Positions 1-5,925 of a stretch of DNA of 9,629 nt are shown here, piece after piece. The position numbers and the translations under genes were made by a program. Each line of letters starts with the position of its first letter. The first letter of the stretch is position 1. This DNA is from Mycoplasmatota bacterium (GTDB taxonomy: Bacteria > Bacillota_I > Bacilli_A > Izemoplasmatales > Izemoplasmataceae), in contig DAOVWR010000041.1 of assembly GCA_030636545.1 (NCBI GenBank), positions 1-9,629 on the forward strand, given 5' to 3'. Below the pieces are notes generated by a model. It saw only the letters and a program-made list of their open reading frames with translations. It ran no database searches and had not been told where the DNA came from.

Positions 1-1032
1 CAAATTGCTAACGCAACTGGTTGTACATCAATTTATGGTGCAAGTTTCCCAGCAACTCCTTATACAGTATTAGATAATGGACGCGGTCCAGCTTGGGCTA
101 ACAGTTTATTTGAAGATAACGCTGAATTTGGATTTGGAATGAGACTAGCTAACGAAGCATTACGTGATAGATTACAAAATGTCTTTGTTGATAATATGGA
201 AAAAGTTACTCCTGAAATTAAAGAACAATTCACTATATGGATTGAAAATAGAACTGATGGAGAAAAATCTTTAGAAGTATTTAATAAACTAATGCCATTA
301 ATCGAAAATGATTCAAGTGATATGGCAGAAGAAATTAAAGAATTATCAAACTACATCGTTAAACAAAGTAACTGGATTATCGGTGGAGATGGTTGGGCAT
401 ATGATATTGGATATGGTGGATTAGACCACGTTATCGCAAACAATGAAGATATCAATATCTTAGTAGTAGATACAGAAGTGTATTCTAATACTGGTGGACA
501 ATCTTCTAAATCATCAAAAATCGGATCAATCGCTAAGTTTACAGCTAGTGGTAAAGAAGGTAAGAGAAAAGATTTAGCTGCTATCGCAATGAGTTATGGA
601 CATGTCTATGTTGCTCAAGTATCACATGGTGCTTCTCAACAACAAGTTCTTAAAGCATTCAAAGAAGCTGAAGCATATAAAGGACCTTCATTAGTAATTG
701 CTTATTCACCATGTATTGCACATGCAATCAAAGGTGGATTAACAAATTCACAAAACCAAGCAAAATTAGCTACTCTTTGCGGATATTTCCCAACATTTAG
801 ATTTGATCCAAGACTAGAAACAATTGGAAAGAATCCATTCAAAATCGACTCTAAACCTCCTCAATGGGATCGTTATAGAGAGTATCTAATGAATGAAGCT
901 CGTTACTATCAATTAGTTGATATTAACCCAGATCACGCTGAAGAATTATATAGCAGAAACTTACAAGAAGCGAAACGTAGATACAAAATGTACCAACGTT
1001 ACGAAGCAATGGATTATAGTATCGAGGAATAA
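1..1032 (+). CDS. nifJ: Pyruvate:ferredoxin (flavodoxin) oxidoreductase, C-terminal part (5' end outside window)
   Basis: This enzyme oxidatively decarboxylates pyruvate to acetyl-CoA and CO2 in the cytoplasm, passing electrons to ferredoxin or flavodoxin through thiamine diphosphate and [4Fe-4S] clusters. The reading frame is open from base 1, so 343 residues of a protein usually near 1,170 are visible. Seen directly: ATGCTSIYGAS near the start, with a Cys (visible residue 8) matching a ligand of the TPP-proximal cluster; GPAWANSLFEDNAEFG; the TPP/Mg motif starting GDGWAYDIG (129-137) and closing EVYSNTGGQ with Asn163; and SPCIAHAIKGG, whose Cys238 matches the last cluster ligand of the family. 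The tail FDPRL...GKNPFKIDSKPP is also typical. It ends TAA and is followed ten bases later by a strong terminator, so it is probably the last gene of its transcript. An ATG at 139 is internal, since homology runs upstream of it. Family assignment is very secure; the electron acceptor is inferred. Confidence 0.97.
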   Translation, partial: QIANATGCTSIYGASFPATPYTVLDNGRGPAWANSLFEDNAEFGFGMRLANEALRDRLQNVFVDNMEKVTPEIKEQFTIWIENRTDGEKSLEVFNKLMPLIENDSSDMAEEIKELSNYIVKQSNWIIGGDGWAYDIGYGGLDHVIANNEDINILVVDTEVYSNTGGQSSKSSKIGSIAKFTASGKEGKRKDLAAIAMSYGHVYVAQVSHGASQQQVLKAFKEAEAYKGPSLVIAYSPCIAHAIKGGLTNSQNQAKLATLCGYFPTFRFDPRLETIGKNPFKIDSKPPQWDRYREYLMNEARYYQLVDINPDHAEELYSRNLQEAKRRYKMYQRYEAMDYSIEE

Positions 1033-1041
1033 TAATGTAAT

Positions 1042-1080
1042 AAGGCGAAGAACTTTCTTCGCCTTTACTATTGCTTTTTT
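1042..1080 (+). terminator. Intrinsic terminator after the pyruvate:ferredoxin oxidoreductase gene
   Basis: A perfect 10-bp stem, AAGGCGAAGA (1042-1051) with TCTTCGCCTT (1056-1065), closes a 4-base loop. It is followed by a T-rich stretch ending in six Ts at 1075-1080. The distal T-rich part also holds the probable -35 region of the next promoter. Confidence 0.9.
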
Positions 1081-1099
1081 AAATGTAAGCGTTTATAAT
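1071..1099 (+). promoter_or_regulatory. Probable sigma-A promoter of the MgtC-like/SGNH unit
   Basis: TATAAT at 1094-1099 is a perfect -10. Seventeen bases upstream lies TTGCTT (1071-1076), which matches only the TTG of the -35 consensus. Transcription would start near 1105, leaving a leader of about 25 bases that contains the ribosome binding site. The terminator just upstream isolates this unit, so a promoter is expected here. The -10 is convincing; the -35 is weak. Confidence 0.6.
1084..1097 (+). promoter_or_regulatory. cre-like box (candidate CcpA site) overlapping the promoter
   Basis: TGTAAGCGTTTATA matches the catabolite-responsive element consensus TGWAANCGNTNWCA at every position except the penultimate (T for C). 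It covers the spacer and the first four bases of the -10 element, a position where bound CcpA would be expected to block RNA polymerase. No ccpA gene is in the window, so the regulator is inferred. Confidence 0.45.
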
Positions 1100-1130
1100 A
1101 ATTAGTTACAATAGGAAGAAGGTGAATAGG

Positions 1131-1637
1131 ATGGATAATACTATTGATATATTTTACATCCTACAAAGTCTCGGACTTACAGTGTTCTTTGTAGGTCTTA
1201 TTGGTTTTGAAAGACAGAGAAAACATAAAATTGCTGGAATGACAACACATGCTTTAGTAGCAATAGGTGCAGCAGCTTTAGCAATAATTCAAGAAACAAT
1301 GTATTTAGAAGCAATTCAATTTGCGAATGAAAACCCGCAATTTATTGGAAATGTTGTTTTAGATAGACAAAGAATTATTGCCGCAGTAGTAACTGGAGTA
1401 GGTTTCTTAGGTACTGGTGCTATTTTAAAAACGAATTCTAATGTTTATGGATTAACTACTGCGTCAACATTGTGGATTAGTGCAATCATCGGAATTATTT
1501 TTGGACTTGGATATGTTCTTTTAGGAATCATTGTTTCATTATCTGCATTAACAACTTTAGTTGTTGTTAAGAGAGTTTTTGCTTCTCCACTAGCCGATTA
1601 TTATAAAGGTGAAGCGGAGGAAGAGGAAAATGAATAA
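1131..1637 (+). CDS. MgtC/SapB-family small membrane protein
   Basis: This is a 168-residue integral membrane protein of the MgtC/SapB family. Family members are linked to Mg2+ limitation, membrane energetics or acid tolerance, but the role here is not known. Hallmarks: GLIGFERQRKHKIAGMTTHA (22-41) after the first membrane segment, RIIAAVVTGVGFLGTGAIL (81-99), then GLTTASTLWISAIIG (107-121). About five hydrophobic segments are visible, near 7-26, 40-54, 82-99, 110-127 and 129-146. The protein ends soon after in an acidic tail (EAEEEENE), so it lacks the C-terminal cytoplasmic domain of Salmonella MgtC and resembles the short SapB-type form. The ATG at 1131 is chosen because AAGGTGA (1119-1125) is well spaced before it; an in-frame GTG at 1122 would sit on that ribosome binding site. 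The stop overlaps the next gene. Confidence 0.88.
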   Translation: MDNTIDIFYILQSLGLTVFFVGLIGFERQRKHKIAGMTTHALVAIGAAALAIIQETMYLEAIQFANENPQFIGNVVLDRQRIIAAVVTGVGFLGTGAILKTNSNVYGLTTASTLWISAIIGIIFGLGYVLLGIIVSLSALTTLVVVKRVFASPLADYYKGEAEEEENE

Positions 1638-2250
1638 AAAGGAAATAATGAAGAAATATAAAGAAAAACTAGCAGTAATTGCTTCAAGAGATTTTGAGAA
1701 AAATCAAATCGTTTTAATTGGCGATTGTTTGATAGAAAATCTAAAAATCGATAATGATTTTACAGACTTATCTATCTATAATAATGGTATCTCTGGAGAT
1801 ACATCAGTATTATTAATACAATCACTATATAAAAGAGTAATAAAATACAAACCAAAGAAAATATTCTTGTCAGTTGGATCTAACGATATGGGCTTTGAAG
1901 ACATGAATGTAAAAGATATTTATAATAATATTATTGAAATCGTTCAAGAGATTAAAAGAAGATCAAAAGATACGGAAATTCATATTCTAAGTATTGTTCC
2001 TGTTAATCCTGCGAATATGGATAATATTGCTCGTGAATATGTTGATGCGAGAGATAACTTTGATATAAATATGTTGAATTACTATTTAAGAAATTACGCT
2101 AGAAAAAACCGTTTGAAGTTTGTTGATATAACTAAGTATTTAAAAAATGACTTTGATCAACTTAGAATTGAATATACAATAGATGGATTCCATCTAAATG
2201 AACTCGGGTATTCTGTTGTTTCAAAAACTATTAAACAGTTTGTATATTAG
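1630..2250 (+). CDS. SGNH/GDSL-type hydrolase with Cys in place of the catalytic Ser
   Basis: This is a 206-residue protein of the SGNH hydrolase fold, a family of esterases, lysophospholipases and carbohydrate deacetylases. The substrate cannot be told. All four family blocks are visible: block I IVLIGDCLIEN (27-37), block II NNGISGDT with Gly53, block III VGSNDM with Asn85, and block V DGFHLNELGY with Asp185 and His188. Block I is normally GDS; here the codon is TGT, so the nucleophile position is Cys33. No signal peptide is seen (the N-terminus is Lys/Glu-rich), so it is probably cytoplasmic. The ATG at 1630 has GGAGG at 1616-1620, nine bases upstream. It overlaps the MgtC-like gene by 8 bases, which suggests translational coupling. 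A GTG at 1609 in the same frame is less likely because it precedes the GGAGG. A terminator hairpin follows. The fold is secure; retention of hydrolase activity is open. Confidence 0.85.
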   Translation: MNKKEIMKKYKEKLAVIASRDFEKNQIVLIGDCLIENLKIDNDFTDLSIYNNGISGDTSVLLIQSLYKRVIKYKPKKIFLSVGSNDMGFEDMNVKDIYNNIIEIVQEIKRRSKDTEIHILSIVPVNPANMDNIAREYVDARDNFDINMLNYYLRNYARKNRLKFVDITKYLKNDFDQLRIEYTIDGFHLNELGYSVVSKTIKQFVY

Positions 2251-2285
2251 AAAGAAATTAAAGAAAAATTGCAACTTCTTAAATG

Positions 2286-2342
2286 AACTGCACCTAAATA
2301 CTTAGTCATAGAAAACTATGAAAAAGAATTGGTGCAGTTTTT
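2286..2342 (+). terminator. Nested hairpin, probable terminator after the SGNH gene
   Basis: The outer arms AACTGCACC (2286-2294) and GGTGCAGTT (2331-2339) pair perfectly over 9 bp and run into a T tract at 2338-2342. Inside is a second hairpin, TCATAG (2306-2311) with CTATGA (2316-2321) around an AAAA loop. The 36-base interior is long for a simple terminator. It lies between the SGNH stop and the SUF promoter, where a terminator is expected. Confidence 0.65.
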
Positions 2343-2376
2343 ATATGTTTATTTAGTGAAATAATATATCGTATCA

Positions 2377-2406
2377 TTGGCATTAATATTGCTGATTTGT
2401 TAGAAT
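2377..2406 (+). promoter_or_regulatory. Probable promoter of the SUF operon
   Basis: TTGGCA (2377-2382, 5/6 of the -35 consensus) is separated by 18 bases from TAGAAT (2401-2406, 5/6 of the -10). TGT directly before the -10 gives an extended -10. Transcription would start near 2413, giving a very short leader before AAAGGAGG at 2417-2424. The spacer contains a near-palindrome, GCATTAATATTGC (2380-2392), that could be an operator. No known Fur, PerR or IscR box was recognised. Confidence 0.6.
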
Positions 2407-2431
2407 ATTAGTGAACAAAGGAGGAATACAA

Positions 2432-3265
2432 ATGAGCATATTATTGATTAAAAATTTATACGCTGAAGTAGATGGGAAAGAAATCTTGAAAGGCGTTAAT
2501 TTAGAAATAAAAGGTGGGGAGACTCACGCTATAATGGGACCTAATGGAACTGGTAAATCAACACTTGCTAGTGTTATCATGGGACACCCTAAATTTATAA
2601 TTACAAAAGGTGAAATCATCTTGGATGGTAAAAATGTTTTAGATATGGCAGTTGATGAAAGAAGCAGGGCCGGAATCTTTCTAGGGATGCAAAATCCTGC
2701 TGAAGTTCCTGGTGTAACTAATAGTGACTTTATTAAAACAGCTATGAATACAAGAAGTGAAGAAGGAAAAAGCATTTCTTTATTTAAGTTCATTATTCAA
2801 TATGATAAAGCCGTAAAAGAATTAAAAATGAATGAAGATTTACCACATCGCTATTTAAACGAAGGATTTAGCGGAGGAGAAAAGAAGCGTAATGAGATTC
2901 TCCAAATGAAAATGTTGAATCCTAAAATTGCAATATTAGATGAGATTGATTCAGGATTAGATGTTGATGCATTAAAAATAGTTGGTGAAAATATTACAAA
3001 AATGAAATCACCTGATTTAGGGTTATTATTAATTACCCATTATCAAAGATTATTAGAATATATTAGTACTGATTATGTTCATGTAATGATGCAAGGTAGA
3101 ATTGTTAAATCAGGAGATCAAAAACTAATTGAAAGAATTGATCAAGAAGGATACGATTGGATCAAAGAAGAACTTGGTATCGATGATGAAAGAGTATTTA
3201 TCGAAGAGGAAGAAGAAAGAATTATCTTAGGTACTTGTGCCACTAAAGAAGCTCTTGACCTATAA
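2432..3265 (+). CDS. sufC: Fe-S cluster assembly ATPase SufC
   Basis: SufC is the ABC-type ATPase that drives the SufB-SufC2-SufD scaffold during Fe-S cluster assembly in the cytoplasm. Seen: Walker A GPNGTGKST (36-44), Q-loop region LGMQNPAEVPG (84-94), the SufC signature YLNEGFSGGEKKRNEILQMK (141-160), Walker B with catalytic Glu171 (ILDEIDSGLD, 168-177), and the switch His203 in LLITHYQRLL. VHVMMQGRIVKSG near the end is diagnostic of SufC rather than a transporter ATPase, and there is no membrane partner. The ATG at 2432 has a perfect AAAGGAGG seven bases upstream; the in-frame GTG at 2411 precedes that site and is rejected. At 277 residues it is somewhat longer than typical SufC, with an acidic tail after the usual end (EEEEERIILGTCATKEALDL). 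First gene of the operon; its stop overlaps the sufD start by one base. Confidence 0.97.
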   Translation: MSILLIKNLYAEVDGKEILKGVNLEIKGGETHAIMGPNGTGKSTLASVIMGHPKFIITKGEIILDGKNVLDMAVDERSRAGIFLGMQNPAEVPGVTNSDFIKTAMNTRSEEGKSISLFKFIIQYDKAVKELKMNEDLPHRYLNEGFSGGEKKRNEILQMKMLNPKIAILDEIDSGLDVDALKIVGENITKMKSPDLGLLLITHYQRLLEYISTDYVHVMMQGRIVKSGDQKLIERIDQEGYDWIKEELGIDDERVFIEEEEERIILGTCATKEALDL

Positions 3266-4257
3266 TGATGAAATATAACGACATAACAAAATTGAAGAAA
3301 AATATACCAAGTGAAATCAGAAAGTTTTTCACTGAAAAATTAAATAATTATCTAGTAATAATTGATGGAGAAGTTATTATCAAAAATCTTCAATCGTCAT
3401 TTGAAAAATTATCGATTAATTATAATAATGTAATGGATATTGTTGTACCGAGAAACTTTAGTGAAAAAGAAACTCTACATATCTTTTATATTCAGGAGAA
3501 TACTGATTCTGTAATTAATACAAAAATTACATTAAAGGAAAATGCTGAATTGAATTATTTTGAATATTTGTTTAGTAATACAGAATCAAAAGTAGATTTT
3601 GTTTCTGATTCATATATTTCTGAAAATGCAAAATTGCGTTATTCAGGAATATCAAAATTTAATAAAAATTCAAAAGTTTCAGTTATTAGAAATAGCAATA
3701 TATCAAGATATGGATCAAGTATTTATAGTATTGCTGAAGTAAGTGATGCTGATGCTGACTTAAGAATTAATATGTTTTTAGATGGAGATTACGCAAACGC
3801 AGTAGCGAAAACTGTCGCAATAACTTCAAAAAAACAAAAAGTTAGAATTAAACAAATAATTGAACATAACGCTCCTGACACTGAAGGATATATTGAAAAC
3901 TATGGAGTATCAAACAATGATAGTTCATTGATTTTTGAGGGTGTTGGAAAAATTAATAAAAATATGAAAAGAAGTATAGCTCGTCAACAAAATAAAGGAA
4001 TTGTTCTTGGAGAAAATTCAAGACTAGATGCAAATCCATTATTACTAATTGATGAATATGATGTTGAAGCATCACATGGAGCAGCTATTGGTAAAATTGA
4101 TGAAGAACAGTTATACTATTTAATGAGTAGAGGACTTACATTAAAGAATGCTGAAAGATTAATTATTTCTGGATTTTTAAGTCCAATTATCAAACAGTTA
4201 ACAACCGATGAATTAATCGAAGATTTTTTAGAGGTTGTAAAGAGAAAAACATTGTAG
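3265..4257 (+). CDS. sufD: SufD scaffold protein, short and divergent (SufB/SufD family)
   Basis: SufD pairs with SufB and SufC in the Fe-S assembly scaffold and is implicated in iron acquisition and cluster formation. The C-terminal half carries the SufB/SufD core: KQIIEHNAPDTEGYIENYGV, then SRLDANPLLLIDEYDVEASHGAAIGKIDEEQLYYLMSRG split over 253-291, with His271 matching the His shown to matter in E. coli SufD. The Cys two residues before that His in E. coli is Ala here. At 330 residues the protein is about 100 shorter than B. subtilis SufD (about 437, from memory), and the missing part is N-terminal, where little similarity is recognisable. The start is ATG at 3265 in a TAATG overlap with sufC. 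There is no strong ribosome binding site, so translation is probably coupled; a second ATG at 3268 cannot be excluded. Position in the operon supports SufD over a second SufB. Confidence 0.9.
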   Translation: MMKYNDITKLKKNIPSEIRKFFTEKLNNYLVIIDGEVIIKNLQSSFEKLSINYNNVMDIVVPRNFSEKETLHIFYIQENTDSVINTKITLKENAELNYFEYLFSNTESKVDFVSDSYISENAKLRYSGISKFNKNSKVSVIRNSNISRYGSSIYSIAEVSDADADLRINMFLDGDYANAVAKTVAITSKKQKVRIKQIIEHNAPDTEGYIENYGVSNNDSSLIFEGVGKINKNMKRSIARQQNKGIVLGENSRLDANPLLLIDEYDVEASHGAAIGKIDEEQLYYLMSRGLTLKNAERLIISGFLSPIIKQLTTDELIEDFLEVVKRKTL

Positions 4258-4267
4258 GTGATAAAAC

Positions 4268-5476
4268 ATGGATGCATATTTATTAAAAAAAGATTTTCCT
4301 GTATTAGATGATAAAACACTAGTTTATTTAGATACAGCAGCTTCAAGTTTAAAACCAAAACAAGTAATTAAGAAACTTGATGAATATTATGAGAAGTATA
4401 GTGTTAATGTCCACCGTGGCGTATATAGTTTAAGTTATGTAGCTACACAGTTATACGAAGAATCAAGAAGAAAAGTTAGTGAATTTATTAATGCTGACTT
4501 TGATGAAATTATATTTACAAGAGGAGCAAGTAGCGCACTTAATCTGGTTGCTACTAGCTATGGACTAAATAATTTAACTAGTGAAGATGAAATAATTGTG
4601 AGTGAGTTAGAACACCATTCACAAGTTTTACCTTGGCAAAATGTTAGTAATATCACAAAAGCAAAACTTATCTACGTACCTTTAAATAAAGAAGGCAGAA
4701 TCACTGTAGAAAACTTTAAAAAAGTATTAAATAAGAAAACAAAAGTTGTCGCGTTAAACTATGTCTCTAATGTAATGGGATATGTGTCACCTATAAAAGA
4801 AATTATAAGATTATCACACGAAGTAGGCGCAGTTGTAAGTGTTGATGCAGCACAAGCTGCACCACATATGAGAATTGATGTAAAAGATTTAGATTGTGAT
4901 TTCTTAGCTTTTTCTGGACATAAAATGTTAGGACCTACTGGAATTGGTGTGATGTTTGGAAAAAAAGAATTACTTAAAGATATGCCACCAATTGAGTTTG
5001 GTGGAGATATGAATGATAACGTTAATTTATATGATGCCTCTTGGAAGGATTCACCATATAAATTTGAAACAGGTACACCACCAATTGCCGGAGCTATCGG
5101 ACTTGGTGCTGCAATTGATTATTTAAATAATCTTGGCTTTGAGAATATTTCAACTCATGAAAAGAAACTAAAAGATTATGCAGTTGAAAAACTATTGAAA
5201 ATTGAAGATATTATTGTTTACAACAAAACATCTGAAACAGGAATTATCACATTCAATATTGCGGGAGTTCATCCGCATGATGCAGTAACGTTTTTTGATG
5301 GAGACAATATATGTATGAGAGCTGGGCATCATTGTGCTCAATTAATTATAAAGTGGCTAGAAGTAGTGGCGACACTAAGAGTATCATTTTATTTGTATAA
5401 CACTATTGAAGATTGTGATAAGTTTATTGAATCAGTTAAGAACGCTAGAGACTTTTTCAAAAGTGTTGGATTTTAG
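4268..5476 (+). CDS. sufS: Cysteine desulfurase SufS (group II)
   Basis: SufS is a PLP-dependent enzyme that removes sulfur from L-cysteine, giving alanine and a protein persulfide that is handed to SufU. Its 402 residues are the usual length. Seen: DTAASSLKP near the N-terminus, NVHRGVYSLS, the PLP-stacking His116 in SELEHHSQVLPWQ, SVDAAQ with Asp193, the Schiff-base Lys219 in FLAFSGHKMLGPTGIG, and the catalytic Cys356 in RAGHHCAQ, followed by TLRVSFYLYNT with the substrate-carboxylate Arg371. Most SufS proteins read AQP after the catalytic Cys; here it is AQL. The ATG at 4268 has AGGTGA (4256-4261), which overlaps the sufD stop, six bases upstream. The short group II loop and SufU next door fit the Gram-positive SufS-SufU sulfur transfer pair. 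Confidence 0.97.
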   Translation: MDAYLLKKDFPVLDDKTLVYLDTAASSLKPKQVIKKLDEYYEKYSVNVHRGVYSLSYVATQLYEESRRKVSEFINADFDEIIFTRGASSALNLVATSYGLNNLTSEDEIIVSELEHHSQVLPWQNVSNITKAKLIYVPLNKEGRITVENFKKVLNKKTKVVALNYVSNVMGYVSPIKEIIRLSHEVGAVVSVDAAQAAPHMRIDVKDLDCDFLAFSGHKMLGPTGIGVMFGKKELLKDMPPIEFGGDMNDNVNLYDASWKDSPYKFETGTPPIAGAIGLGAAIDYLNNLGFENISTHEKKLKDYAVEKLLKIEDIIVYNKTSETGIITFNIAGVHPHDAVTFFDGDNICMRAGHHCAQLIIKWLEVVATLRVSFYLYNTIEDCDKFIESVKNARDFFKSVGF

Positions 5477-5488
5477 GAGGGTTATTAT

Positions 5489-5920
5489 ATGAGAGATTTA
5501 GAAGTTTTATATCGTCAAGTAATTATGGAACATTATAAAAACCCTAGAAATAAAGGTCTTTTAAATGATTCTACTTATAAAACGATTCATATTAAAAACC
5601 CTACTTGTGGGGATGATATAACAATTCAGTCGAAAATTGAAGATGGAATTGTAAAAGATGTAAGACATGATGGAACTGGATGTAGTATTTGTTGTAGTAG
5701 TGCTTCTGTCATGAGTGAAACTTTGATAGGTAAAACAAAAACAGACGCTAAAAACATTACTGAAACTTATTTGAATATGTTAACTAATAAGGAATTCGAT
5801 GAGAGTGTTGAACTTGAAGAAGCCGTTGTTTATCGAGGAGTAAATAAGTTTCCAGCAAGAATAAAATGTGCTTCTATTGCTTGGAAAGCATTTGAAGGAA
5901 CACTAGAAGAAAGTGAGTAA
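5489..5920 (+). CDS. sufU: SufU, zinc-dependent sulfurtransferase partner of SufS
   Basis: SufU accepts sulfur from SufS and passes it to the SufBCD scaffold. In Gram-positive bacteria it binds Zn2+ and acts as a sulfurtransferase rather than an IscU-type scaffold. At 143 residues it has the family length. The ligands are all present: Cys40 and Asp42 in NPTCGDD, Cys65 in GTGCSI, and Cys127 in FPARIKCASIAWKAFE. The N-terminus LYRQVIMEHYKNPRNKG is typical. The roughly 20-residue insertion between the second and third Cys that separates SufU from IscU is consistent with the length of the 65-127 interval. Unusual: two more cysteines, Cys68 and Cys69, follow Cys65 closely (GCSICCSSAS), where B. 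subtilis SufU has non-cysteine residues. The start is ATG at 5489 with AGGAGGG (5475-5481) overlapping the sufS stop. Confidence 0.96.
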   Translation: MRDLEVLYRQVIMEHYKNPRNKGLLNDSTYKTIHIKNPTCGDDITIQSKIEDGIVKDVRHDGTGCSICCSSASVMSETLIGKTKTDAKNITETYLNMLTNKEFDESVELEEAVVYRGVNKFPARIKCASIAWKAFEGTLEESE

Positions 5921-5925
5921 CAATT

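Noticed and set aside
139..141. ATG at 139 as the start of a separate short protein
   Set aside because: The frame is open and clearly homologous to pyruvate:ferredoxin oxidoreductase upstream to base 1, so this is an internal Met.
917..1105. A 62-codon plus-strand ORF overlapping the end of the oxidoreductase gene
   Set aside because: It lies out of frame inside a well-conserved gene, runs through the terminator hairpin and resembles no protein.
2524..2793. Minus-strand ORF opposite sufC
   Set aside because: It covers the conserved SufC coding region, has no convincing ribosome binding site and is best explained as a shadow frame.
4116..4358. Minus-strand ORF spanning the sufD-sufS junction
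   Set aside because: It is antisense to two confidently identified genes, with no recognisable domain or start signal.
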